The notes beneath the pieces are model-generated. The model was given only the letters and a program-made list of their open reading frames with translations, did not search any database and was not told the origin of the DNA. 64,000 nt of DNA from Kordia antarctica. Its GTDB lineage: Bacteria > Bacteroidota > Bacteroidia > Flavobacteriales > Flavobacteriaceae. Both the position numbers and the translations under genes were made by a program. Positions within the stretch are counted from its first letter, which is position 1. The number at the start of each line of letters is the position of its first letter. Below, one piece after another: positions 9,622 through 18,709 of the stretch. The DNA is taken from assembly GCF_009901525.1 (NCBI RefSeq), contig NZ_CP019288.1:868001-932000 (forward strand), given 5' to 3'.

Positions 9622-11223
9622 TTAGTATTCAATCGTTTTTTCTCCGAACAAACGTTCTGCATCGATTCCTCTACTCTTACATTCCTCAACCAATTTGTTA
9701 GATTCTACAATAGGTTTTGATTCGTCCGTATATTTTAAAGAACTAATAAACATTAACCAAGGTTCTAATCCCATAGCATATACAAAGACATTTTTTGGAT
9801 TAAAGATGTCTACTAACTTTTCTCCTTGTTTAAAATCACAACCAGCAAGTCTGCGCGATTGATCCATTTCACGATCAAGTTTTTTGTACATTAATGGACC
9901 GTATAACCAACTTAGTGGCGCGCCTTCACATTCCATTCCTAAGAAAATAATATCAACGTCACCTACTATTTTTTGAATCCGCTCGTATACTTTTGGCTCT
10001 ACATTACAAGAATCCGCAGCAAAAATTACTGTAAGGTCGTTATGCAATGCTACGTGATAACATAATTTTGATCGTATATCAATATCCGAATGTTCACCAA
10101 TAAACGGCAAACCTGTAATGGTACATTTATCCAAATTGATAGTTTCCATATCATCTAATTCAATGATATTTTGAAATCCAATTGCTTGGAACATGAGTTT
10201 TAAACTTGGATCTTGAAGATTTCCTTTTCCAGAAGATGGCACTACAATATTTTTAATACTATGTCTAAGTTGTAGTAATGTTTCAAGCAATACGTGATCT
10301 TGATGATTGTGTGTAATTAAAACATAGTCAATTTCTTCTGGTAAGTCATTAATTGTATACCGATTTACTTCTGTTTCATATCCATCATAACTTATGATTG
10401 GATCTACTAAAATCGAAATTTCATTCGTTTCTATCAATACACATGCATGTCCAAAATAGCGTGTTCTTACACCTTTTCCAGAATAGCGTTCGTATTTTTT
10501 TGGAGTTTCTGTTGTAAAGTATGTTTTGAATAACTCTTGTTTATCTAAAGGAATATTCAATTTCCCCATGATGTCTTCATAGCTATTTGGCGTTCTTTTC
10601 ATTTTGAACAACTCATCAATCAATCTATCTTTAAACTTGGTATCTAAATGAATTAAGTTGTCTCCATCTAATCTTGGTGTACTCAATACAAAAGAGCGTG
10701 CATCATCTGCTTCAACTAATTGTAACGAAATAGATTGTGTTGATTCATCATAGAATTCACTTTTGTAAAGTAATGATTCAAAAAAGCGGAAATTAGGCTT
10801 GTTATTAAGATCATAATATAGCTCTACCAATCCTTGTAAAATCTCGGGAACGTTTTTATATAAAGGATCTAATGAAAAACCTATCGCTTCTTTTTGAAGC
10901 ATTTCGTTCAATTCATGAATGGCATCATTTAACGCTAATAAATTACTACGCTGATCTATAGTAGTGTCATGCAACTGTTGTATTTCATCAACACGTTTTC
11001 CTCCGTAGTCAATAAAAGGTCCGCCCATCATTTCAGGCTTTTTAACTGCTGCTGCATGAATTCTAGGGTTTTTAATGTAAGAACGCATAATTTTTATGTG
11101 TCTTTCTTTAATATTCATCGCTGCCGTAGCAGGAGATACAAGATGAGACCAAGCATACCATCTATCAATTAATGCTTCAATAGCAACATTTAGTTTCAAA
11201 TAATATTTTCCTGTATGTTCCAT
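9622..11223 (-). CDS. CmlA-type di-iron beta-hydroxylase with metallo-beta-lactamase fold
   Basis: 533 residues, almost the same length as chloramphenicol-pathway CmlA (about 532). The N-terminal half (1-240) has no known fold to my eye, as in CmlA, where it mediates dimer and carrier-protein contacts. The C-terminal half is a metallo-beta-lactamase fold with THNHQDH near residues 298-304, GEHSD near 373 and FAADSCN near 400, matching in order and spacing the CmlA di-iron ligands (HxHxDH, a Glu in place of the usual His, then Asp). This family hydroxylates the beta-carbon of an amino acid while it is thioester-bound to an NRPS carrier. The gene sits 39 bp after the glycine module gene and 24 bp before the NRPS whose first A domain reads as Phe-like, so beta-hydroxy-Phe is the simplest prediction. 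The family is well supported; the target residue is inference. Confidence 0.88.
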   Translation of the reverse strand: MEHTGKYYLKLNVAIEALIDRWYAWSHLVSPATAAMNIKERHIKIMRSYIKNPRIHAAAVKKPEMMGGPFIDYGGKRVDEIQQLHDTTIDQRSNLLALNDAIHELNEMLQKEAIGFSLDPLYKNVPEILQGLVELYYDLNNKPNFRFFESLLYKSEFYDESTQSISLQLVEADDARSFVLSTPRLDGDNLIHLDTKFKDRLIDELFKMKRTPNSYEDIMGKLNIPLDKQELFKTYFTTETPKKYERYSGKGVRTRYFGHACVLIETNEISILVDPIISYDGYETEVNRYTINDLPEEIDYVLITHNHQDHVLLETLLQLRHSIKNIVVPSSGKGNLQDPSLKLMFQAIGFQNIIELDDMETINLDKCTITGLPFIGEHSDIDIRSKLCYHVALHNDLTVIFAADSCNVEPKVYERIQKIVGDVDIIFLGMECEGAPLSWLYGPLMYKKLDREMDQSRRLAGCDFKQGEKLVDIFNPKNVFVYAMGLEPWLMFISSLKYTDESKPIVESNKLVEECKSRGIDAERLFGEKTIEY

Positions 11224-11262
11224 TTTTTTTTTAAAATTTGTAATTATAAGTTAGTAGTTTGA

Positions 11263-14200
11263 TTAGATGATGACGCGATCTGCAACCTCATCATGAGGTA
11301 TGATTTCTTTTTGTTTTAAATGATTTGTGACTTCGATAGCCAATTCAGCAATATTGGGTTCGCTGAAAAGTTTAGTTACTTCAATTCTGATATCAAATTC
11401 GCGTTGAATTTCCGAGGAAATTCGTACTGCTTTTAAGCTATCGCCACCTAAATCGAAGTAGTTATCGTAGATTCCTATTTTATCTTTTTGTAATATGTTT
11501 TGCCATATTTTTACAAGACTTGTTTCTACATCATTTGTTGGCGCTACATATGCAACAGTTGTCCTTACAGAAGCTCCTTGTATAAACGACAACGCTTTTC
11601 TGTCCAATTTTCCATTTGGCGTTTTTGGAAATTCTTGTACGTATTTATATTGACTCGGAATCATGTATTGTGGCAAATATTTTGACACATGATTTCTTAA
11701 ATGCTCTATCCCTTCTTTTTCTGGTGAAATGATATACGCAACGAGTTCTTTTTCGCCTGCATCATTTATTATTATATCAACTACAGCATCTGTAATTGTT
11801 TCCTTGGTTTGTAATGTTTTTTCAATTTCGCCCAATTCAATACGATGTCCTCTAAGTTTTACTTGCCCGTCAATTCTTCCTAAACATTCCAATTCTCCAT
11901 TAAAAAGCCATTTTGCCAAATCGCCTGTTTTGTATATTTTTTCATCATTAGAATTAAATGGATTTTGAATAAATCGTTCATCGGTGAGTTCTTTACGATT
12001 TAAATATCCTGCAGAAACACCATCGCCTCCAATGTATAATTCTCCAATAATTCCAATGGCACACAATTCTTTTTGCGCATCTAAAATGTATACTTGCGTA
12101 TTTGCAATTGGTTTTCCGATGGTTACTTCATCAGTTTTAGTGATTTCTTTAATTGTAGACCAAATCGTCGTTTCTGTTGGTCCATACATATTGAAGATTG
12201 ACTTTTTTCGCAAGTCTAATACTGAGTTTGCTAAATGTACTGGCAATGCTTCTCCACCAATGAGTAACGTATTAATTTTTTGTAATGCACTTTTTCCTTC
12301 TTCCGTTTGGATGAGTTCTTGAATGTATGAAGGTGTTGATTGAAGGTGTGTAACTTCATATTTTTCAATCAAATCAATACCTGATGCTTTGTTTGTTTCT
12401 TCTTGCAAAAATTGATATTGATGATAGTTACGTTCAAATATTGTTTTGAGCGTTTTTAGATGTTGTAAATTGTCAATAACAATATTCGTATCTATCCCAA
12501 AATCAAGTAAACATGCTATTTCGTCTACGCCAATGTCATGTAATTGTTTTACACGATCATAACAACTTTCTGGTGTTCCAAATAAACAACTCGTTTCATA
12601 GAAGCGATGAAATGCCATGTCCACAATCAGGTCGAAATCTTTTTCCATATCAAGATTCAACTCTTTTACAATTGGGCGCATCAATTCAATAGAATGTGCT
12701 AAGTATTTTTTGAATGGTTCTTTTACCGTATTTTTTACATATTCTAAATCATCACTAATAAAAGTGTGTAACATAATTGCTACTTTTCCTTTTTCAGGAT
12801 CATATCCGTGTTTTTCCAGACTTTCTCGGTATGCTTTTATTTTTAGAGTAATTTCATCTACATTTTGACCTAATAATCGTGTCAAAACATTCGCGCCAAT
12901 ACTTCCTGCATAGATAAAAGTGTCTATACTTCTTGATGCAGTAATCCAAATTTTTAAATTTTCTTGAATTGGTTTTGGGTGAATTTTAAAATTGAAATCT
13001 TCTCCAACTCCATTTTTACGTGTAATCGATTCTCCACTCCATAATTTTTTTAAGACATCCAAATGGTCTCGCATTACTTTGTGACGTTCTGCATACGCAT
13101 CAGGCGCCAATATAAAATCGTTTGGATGCCAACCGGAAGCAATTGATATTTCAATTCTTCCATTTGATATATTGTCAACCATTGACCAATCTTCTGCAAT
13201 CATGACAGGATCGTGTAATGGCAATACGACACTTCCCGATCGGATGGTAATATTTTTTGTGGTTGAAGCTACAACAGCCGCCACAATAGCAGGATTTGGG
13301 AATTGATCACCAAAATTATTAAAGTGTCTTTCTGGAACCCAAATAGATTTAAAATCATTCTCATCTGCATACGTGGCTCCTTGCAGCAATAAATTGTATT
13401 TGTTTTCTTCTGTAATGACATCTTGCGAAGCAAAATAGAGCAATCCGAAATCTATCTTTTTTGCTTTGTTTATGGCTACACTTCTACTTTGTTGTAAAAT
13501 TACGGTACTACTTCTGGTAAGTGTCCATAACATTTCTAAAATAGAAATATCAAAACTCATACTTGTTACAGACAGCCATGTTTCTAACTGTGTTGCGATC
13601 CCAAATTTTGTGTCCAATCCTAGAAAGAAGTTCGCAAGGTTTTGATGTGTGATGGTTACTCCTTTTGGATTTCCAGTAGTTCCTGAAGTATAAATTATAT
13701 ATGCCGTTTGTGTAGATTCAATGGTTGGCAAATTGACTTCTTGAGAACTTATTAGTTGTAAATCTTCAAAGCAAATGATGTTTGTAGTAGTTTTTAAAAA
13801 CCCTTTTACAGCATTGTTTGTCAGAATAAAATCTGCTCCACTATCTTCAATCACATAGTCTAATCGTTTAATTGGGTATGAAGGATCTAAAGGTAAATAT
13901 GTTGCTCCTGCTTTCATGATTCCAATAATACCAACAATGAGTTCTACAGATTTTGGCAAACTTAATATGACAACTGCTCCTTTTTTTATTCCATTCGCAA
14001 GTAAATGTTGTGCTAATTGATCGGATTGTGAAGCTAATTCTGCATAAGTTATTTTTGAAATATCATCATTGACTGCAATTTGATTTGGTGAATTTTCAAC
14101 TGCTTTTTCTATAGATGTAAGCATTGAGTTTGTATCATACGAAACGGCTGTATTATTGAAATCTTTTAACAATAATGATTTTTCAGCATCAGGAATATAA

Positions 14201-15696
14201 TTAATCTTTGAAATTGATGCTTCTGGTGTTTTACTCGCATTTATAATGAAATACTCTAAATGCATTAGCAAATTATTAGCAACTTCATGTGCGTACAAAT
14301 CTGTATTGTATTCTAAAGCAACACGAAACATTTTTTCTTCATTTTCAGTAAAAGAAAAACTCAAATCATATTCTGTAGCAACGATATCTTGCTTTTTTGG
14401 ACGCACTTTTATATCGCTTAAATCTTGATTTTTTTGAGAAACAACTCCTCGTTGATTTTGAAGTACTACAAATACATCAAATAATGGCGTTCTAGAGGCG
14501 TCTCTTTTTATAGTAATTGTATCTAGTAAAGATTCTAATCCAAAGTTTTGATGACTGTACGCATCTAAAAGTGTTTTCTTCTGTATTTTTAAAAAATCTG
14601 CAAATGAATCTTCCTTAGAAAAAGAAGTTCTAATTGCCATTATGTTTAGAAACAATCCAATTTGATTTTCCAAATCTGCATGCTGTCTGCCTGCGGAAGA
14701 AGTTCCAAGAATACTATCAGGATTGTTGGTATATCTGTAAAACAGACAATTGATTCCAGCCATTAATCCCATGAATGTTGTTAATTCATATTGAGCAGTT
14801 ATCTTATGTAGTGCTTCTCCAAATTCACTTGAAAACTCATATGAAATTGCTTTGGCATTGTATGTTTTTATTTTTGGACGCGTATTTGAGAATGGAAGTT
14901 CTAAAACTGGCAATTCATCTTTGTAACGATCAACCCAATATGTTTTAGAAGCTTCACTTACATTTCCTTGTTTCCAAGTTGCGTAATCTTTGTATTGAAT
15001 CCTTAATTCAGGAAGCGTGATTTCTTGTCCTTGTAATAGTGAGTTATACGCCATTACAATTTCTCGCGAAAGCACTTCCATTGACCAACCGTCGCAAATA
15101 ATATGATGAAGGTTGAATAAGAATATATAGGTAGACGCTGATTTTTTAAGCAATTTTACTCTGAATAATCCAGGTTTTGTAAGATCGAAAATATAGTTAT
15201 TGAACGATTTTATGGTTTGCTTTTCATCTTCGTCATTAGTATCGCTTAAATCTTCAAAAGAAAAAACAGTTTCCGTTTCCTCAAAAGGCACCACAATTTG
15301 ATGTACAATTCCTAAACTATCTTCTTCAAATTTAGTTCGTAATGATTCATGTCTTTTGATAACGTATGCAACGGCTAATTCAAATTTATCAGGTTCAATT
15401 GCTCCTTCTAATTCTAAAGCTTTACATAAATTATAAATCGTTTTTGCACCAAAATATTGACTTGTGATCCATAAATTACGCTGTGTTGACGTAACAGGAT
15501 ATTTTTCTTTCAACTCAACTTTCGGAATTTTATTATCTGTCGATAAAAACGTGATTAAGAATTCTTTGTTTTCTTTAATTTCAGCCAATAGCGCCGCTGT
15601 CATTACTCCTTTTGGAGCATTGATTTTCAAATTACCTTCATCAATTGTTAGTTTGACTCCATTTGCAAGGAGTCTATCAATTAAGTTTATATTCAA
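11263..15696 (-). CDS. NRPS module docking-C-A(monooxygenase insert)-T, glycine-type code
   Basis: 1477 residues. Residues 1-52 look like a TubC-type docking domain (VKLTIDEGNLKI). A condensation domain follows (HHIICDGW near 196), then an adenylation domain (YIIYTSGTTGNPKG near 665). After the A4 motif (SFDISILEML) the A domain is interrupted by about 345 residues, roughly 745-1090, that read as a luciferase-like flavin monooxygenase (DFGLLYFAS, VPERHFNNFG, GSVVLPLHDP). The A domain then resumes before A5 (NMYGPTETTIW) and ends in a carrier with LGGDSLKA near 1418. The pocket residues read D-I-L-Q-L-G-M-I-W-K, a near-exact glycine code. A monooxygenase inserted between A4 and A5 of a glycine A domain is known from MtaG/MelG of myxothiazol/melithiazol, where the glycine alpha-carbon is oxidised. 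Here the module is internal rather than terminal, which is unusual. Confidence 0.94.
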   Translation of the reverse strand: MNINLIDRLLANGVKLTIDEGNLKINAPKGVMTAALLAEIKENKEFLITFLSTDNKIPKVELKEKYPVTSTQRNLWITSQYFGAKTIYNLCKALELEGAIEPDKFELAVAYVIKRHESLRTKFEEDSLGIVHQIVVPFEETETVFSFEDLSDTNDEDEKQTIKSFNNYIFDLTKPGLFRVKLLKKSASTYIFLFNLHHIICDGWSMEVLSREIVMAYNSLLQGQEITLPELRIQYKDYATWKQGNVSEASKTYWVDRYKDELPVLELPFSNTRPKIKTYNAKAISYEFSSEFGEALHKITAQYELTTFMGLMAGINCLFYRYTNNPDSILGTSSAGRQHADLENQIGLFLNIMAIRTSFSKEDSFADFLKIQKKTLLDAYSHQNFGLESLLDTITIKRDASRTPLFDVFVVLQNQRGVVSQKNQDLSDIKVRPKKQDIVATEYDLSFSFTENEEKMFRVALEYNTDLYAHEVANNLLMHLEYFIINASKTPEASISKINYIPDAEKSLLLKDFNNTAVSYDTNSMLTSIEKAVENSPNQIAVNDDISKITYAELASQSDQLAQHLLANGIKKGAVVILSLPKSVELIVGIIGIMKAGATYLPLDPSYPIKRLDYVIEDSGADFILTNNAVKGFLKTTTNIICFEDLQLISSQEVNLPTIESTQTAYIIYTSGTTGNPKGVTITHQNLANFFLGLDTKFGIATQLETWLSVTSMSFDISILEMLWTLTRSSTVILQQSRSVAINKAKKIDFGLLYFASQDVITEENKYNLLLQGATYADENDFKSIWVPERHFNNFGDQFPNPAIVAAVVASTTKNITIRSGSVVLPLHDPVMIAEDWSMVDNISNGRIEISIASGWHPNDFILAPDAYAERHKVMRDHLDVLKKLWSGESITRKNGVGEDFNFKIHPKPIQENLKIWITASRSIDTFIYAGSIGANVLTRLLGQNVDEITLKIKAYRESLEKHGYDPEKGKVAIMLHTFISDDLEYVKNTVKEPFKKYLAHSIELMRPIVKELNLDMEKDFDLIVDMAFHRFYETSCLFGTPESCYDRVKQLHDIGVDEIACLLDFGIDTNIVIDNLQHLKTLKTIFERNYHQYQFLQEETNKASGIDLIEKYEVTHLQSTPSYIQELIQTEEGKSALQKINTLLIGGEALPVHLANSVLDLRKKSIFNMYGPTETTIWSTIKEITKTDEVTIGKPIANTQVYILDAQKELCAIGIIGELYIGGDGVSAGYLNRKELTDERFIQNPFNSNDEKIYKTGDLAKWLFNGELECLGRIDGQVKLRGHRIELGEIEKTLQTKETITDAVVDIIINDAGEKELVAYIISPEKEGIEHLRNHVSKYLPQYMIPSQYKYVQEFPKTPNGKLDRKALSFIQGASVRTTVAYVAPTNDVETSLVKIWQNILQKDKIGIYDNYFDLGGDSLKAVRISSEIQREFDIRIEVTKLFSEPNIAELAIEVTNHLKQKEIIPHDEVADRVII

Positions 15697-15749
15697 TGGA
15701 TTGAGTTTTTGTGTACGTTGTGTTTTGCCTGTTTAGCTCAGCTATGTTA

Positions 15750-18704
15750 TTAAATCACAAATTGATCACTTTCCTGAGTTTCTTCGGAAGGTTTATTTTG
15801 TTGTAGCGATAATAAAAGAAGCTTTGATAAATCTCTAATGGTCAAATAATTGTATAAATTTTGTATTGATAAATTTGTATCGAACGCTTCGTTTATTCTA
15901 TTGACAATAACTACGGCTTGAAGGCTGCTTCCGCCTAATTCAAAATAATCATCATCAATACTAATTTGCTTGGCTTCAAAGAAATCTTGCCAAATGCTAA
16001 CCAATTTTTCTTGTACTTCATTTTGCGGCTTTACAATACTTTTTTCGTTTTCTTTTTGATTCGTACTGTCATCAACCTGAAATTCATGTTCAACAATTGA
16101 AAGATTGAACGATTGCTTTTCCATTGGATTTACTTTTACTGGAAAAACTGTTTTTTCAAAAGGATACGTTGGCGCAGGAACTTTGTAGTGAACACTATCT
16201 TTATAATAGTTATCCCAAAATATATCAATGCCGCCAAGCCACAATTGCCCAAGTGTATATTGTATTTTTAGTTGATCGTTGTCAGTATCATTTTGATTAG
16301 CAAGTGTAGAAAAGCCAGAAATTTTCTTTTCACTTTGCTCTTTTACCATGTTGATTAATGTATTTCCAATACCAATTTCAACATATACAGCATCTTCATC
16401 ACGTAATAACGTATTAATTCCGTCTTTAAAGTTTACTGTATTTCTTATATGTGAAACCCAATAATCGACAGATGTAGCTTCTTCTGGCTTTATATATGTT
16501 CCTGTACTGTTGGATATGTACGGGATTTTAGGCTCTTGTAAAGTGATATTTTCTAAAGCCTTTTTAAAGTCATTAAGAATGCTGTCCATACTTTCAGAAT
16601 GAAATGCATGTGATGTTTTTAATTGTTTTGTTTTAACATCGTTCGCTTTTAGCGTTTCTTCAAAACCATTTAAAACTTTCGTATTTCCTGAAAAAACAAT
16701 GCTATTATTGGTGTTTATTGCGGCAATGTCAATGTGTGCTGGCATTAATTTAGTGAGCGTGTCTATATCTCCTAATGCAGCTAACATACTTCCGCTTTTT
16801 GCACTATTCATGAGTGTTGCTCTTTTTATAATGAGCGCTAGTGCTTCTTCAAAAGTAAATACTTCACTAATGGCTGCTGCTACATATTCTCCTAAACTGT
16901 GTCCAATCATTCTATTTGGAACAATTCCCCAATGCATAAATGTTTTTGCCAACGCATATTCTACCAAGAATAGTAAAGGTTGCGCATATTTTGTATCGTG
17001 AATTTCAGCATTCGTATTGAATAATATATCTCTATAATCGGTTCCGTCAATTTGGTTTAAAATAGTTAAACCTTTGTCAATCCATTCTTTATAATATGGT
17101 ACTGTTGTATAGAAAGATTCGCTCATTTTTGAGAATTGCGAGCCTTGTCCTGTAAATAAGAATGTAACGGAATCGTATTTTTTAGGTTCAGATGCTAATT
17201 GACTGCTTACTATATTAGTTCCGTCTACCAGAAAAAATCCTCTATGATTTAGTTGCTTTCTTCCTGTTTTGAATGTGTAACAAAGATCCGAAACGTTTTC
17301 CGTTCCCGAATTGATAAATGCTTGAATGTTTTGTTCGTATTTCTCTAGCGTTTTCAAGGATTTTGCAGAAAATGGCAAGAAATCTACCGAAGAACGTTTA
17401 GTCATTCTTGTTTCGTAGCTTGGCGCTTCTTCTACAATTACATGCGCATTTGTTCCGCCCATTCCAAATGAACTTACCGCGCCACGTAAGATGTCTTTAT
17501 TTTCTAAGGTTGCGGTTGTTGTGTTTACATAAAAAGGACCATCTTCAAATCTTATATTTTGATTTGGCTGTTCGAAATGTAAACTTGGCGGAAATTTTCT
17601 ATTTTTTATCGTTAATGCTGCTTTGATAAGTCCTGTAACACCTGATGCAGCATCTAAATGTCCAACGTTCGTTTTGATACTTCCTATTGCACACGTTTTA
17701 TTGTTCTTGGACTCAAAAGCTAGATTGAGTGCTTCAATTTCTATTCCGTCACCTAAGTTTGTTCCTGTTCCGTGCGATTCAATAAACGAAATTGAATCTG
17801 GCTCAATTCCTGCAAATTTGTGCGCTTGACGAATACAATTGTATTGTCCTTCAACACCTGGCGCAGTAAATCCGTTTTTGTTTGCGCCATCATTGTTTGT
17901 ACTTGATGCTTTTATAACTGCATATATATGATCGTTATCTGCATACGCATCTTCTAATCTTTTCAACACAACTACGCCAGCGCCTTCTCCAAAAACGGCT
18001 CCTGTTGCTTCTGCATCAAAAGCGCGACAATGTCCATCTTTAGACAAAATCATACCTTCTTGGTATTCATAACCACGTTCTTGTGTTGTTGTAATTCTAA
18101 CGCCACCAGCAATTGCCATTGAACATTCTCGCAAAAGTAAATGTCTGCATGCTAAATGCACTGCTACTAATGAACTTGAACACGCTGTATTGATGTTGTA
18201 ACTTGGTCCTTTTAAATCAAGTTTATAAGAAAGTAATGTGTTTAGATAATTCTTATTAGATATTTGTCCGAGATAAAACGGATTGAGCGTTTTTGTTTTG
18301 GAAAAGTTTGCAAAAGCTCTCCAGTTTATGTTATCACTTGCTGCTGCAAAAACGCCAATTTTTTTGTCAGTTCTCGCAATGTCATACCCTGAGTTTTCTA
18401 TGGCTGACCATGCAATTTCAAAGAATTTTCGTGTTTGCGGATCCATATAAATTGCTTCCTCTTTTGTAAAACCAAAGAAAGAATAATCAAAGGTTTCAGA
18501 ATTTGGCATAAAAGCATCTGCATATATTTTATTGGCTTCTTTTGTTTCAATTCCAAACGTTTTTAATTCTTCATCAGAATAGAAATGAATGAGCTCTTTA
18601 CCATCCAAAATATTATTCCATAGGTCAGCAATAGATTCACTTCCTGGAAATGCTCCAGACATTCCAATAATAGCAATATCTTTTTTGTTTATTTTTTTGT
18701 CCAT
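15750..18704 (-). CDS. Type I PKS module KS-AT-ACP
   Basis: 984 residues. The ketosynthase has TACSSSL near residue 170, ESHGTGTNLGDG near 303 and KTNVGHLDAASG near 341. The acyltransferase has GHSLGEYVAA near 600 and HAFH near 697, a malonyl-type signature. The carrier domain has LGGSSLQA near 921. No KR, DH, ER or methyltransferase domain is present, so the module should add one unreduced ketide unit unless a trans-acting enzyme changes it. The gene starts 5 bp after the preceding NRPS stop, and the next gene begins 53 bp further on. The C-terminus ends in a short acidic tail finishing in hydrophobic residues (ESDQFVI), the form expected of a linear motif that pairs with the TubC-type docking domain at the start of the glycine NRPS. 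The pairing is inference. Confidence 0.95.
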   Translation of the reverse strand: MDKKINKKDIAIIGMSGAFPGSESIADLWNNILDGKELIHFYSDEELKTFGIETKEANKIYADAFMPNSETFDYSFFGFTKEEAIYMDPQTRKFFEIAWSAIENSGYDIARTDKKIGVFAAASDNINWRAFANFSKTKTLNPFYLGQISNKNYLNTLLSYKLDLKGPSYNINTACSSSLVAVHLACRHLLLRECSMAIAGGVRITTTQERGYEYQEGMILSKDGHCRAFDAEATGAVFGEGAGVVVLKRLEDAYADNDHIYAVIKASSTNNDGANKNGFTAPGVEGQYNCIRQAHKFAGIEPDSISFIESHGTGTNLGDGIEIEALNLAFESKNNKTCAIGSIKTNVGHLDAASGVTGLIKAALTIKNRKFPPSLHFEQPNQNIRFEDGPFYVNTTTATLENKDILRGAVSSFGMGGTNAHVIVEEAPSYETRMTKRSSVDFLPFSAKSLKTLEKYEQNIQAFINSGTENVSDLCYTFKTGRKQLNHRGFFLVDGTNIVSSQLASEPKKYDSVTFLFTGQGSQFSKMSESFYTTVPYYKEWIDKGLTILNQIDGTDYRDILFNTNAEIHDTKYAQPLLFLVEYALAKTFMHWGIVPNRMIGHSLGEYVAAAISEVFTFEEALALIIKRATLMNSAKSGSMLAALGDIDTLTKLMPAHIDIAAINTNNSIVFSGNTKVLNGFEETLKANDVKTKQLKTSHAFHSESMDSILNDFKKALENITLQEPKIPYISNSTGTYIKPEEATSVDYWVSHIRNTVNFKDGINTLLRDEDAVYVEIGIGNTLINMVKEQSEKKISGFSTLANQNDTDNDQLKIQYTLGQLWLGGIDIFWDNYYKDSVHYKVPAPTYPFEKTVFPVKVNPMEKQSFNLSIVEHEFQVDDSTNQKENEKSIVKPQNEVQEKLVSIWQDFFEAKQISIDDDYFELGGSSLQAVVIVNRINEAFDTNLSIQNLYNYLTIRDLSKLLLLSLQQNKPSEETQESDQFVI

Positions 18705-18709
18705 GAATC

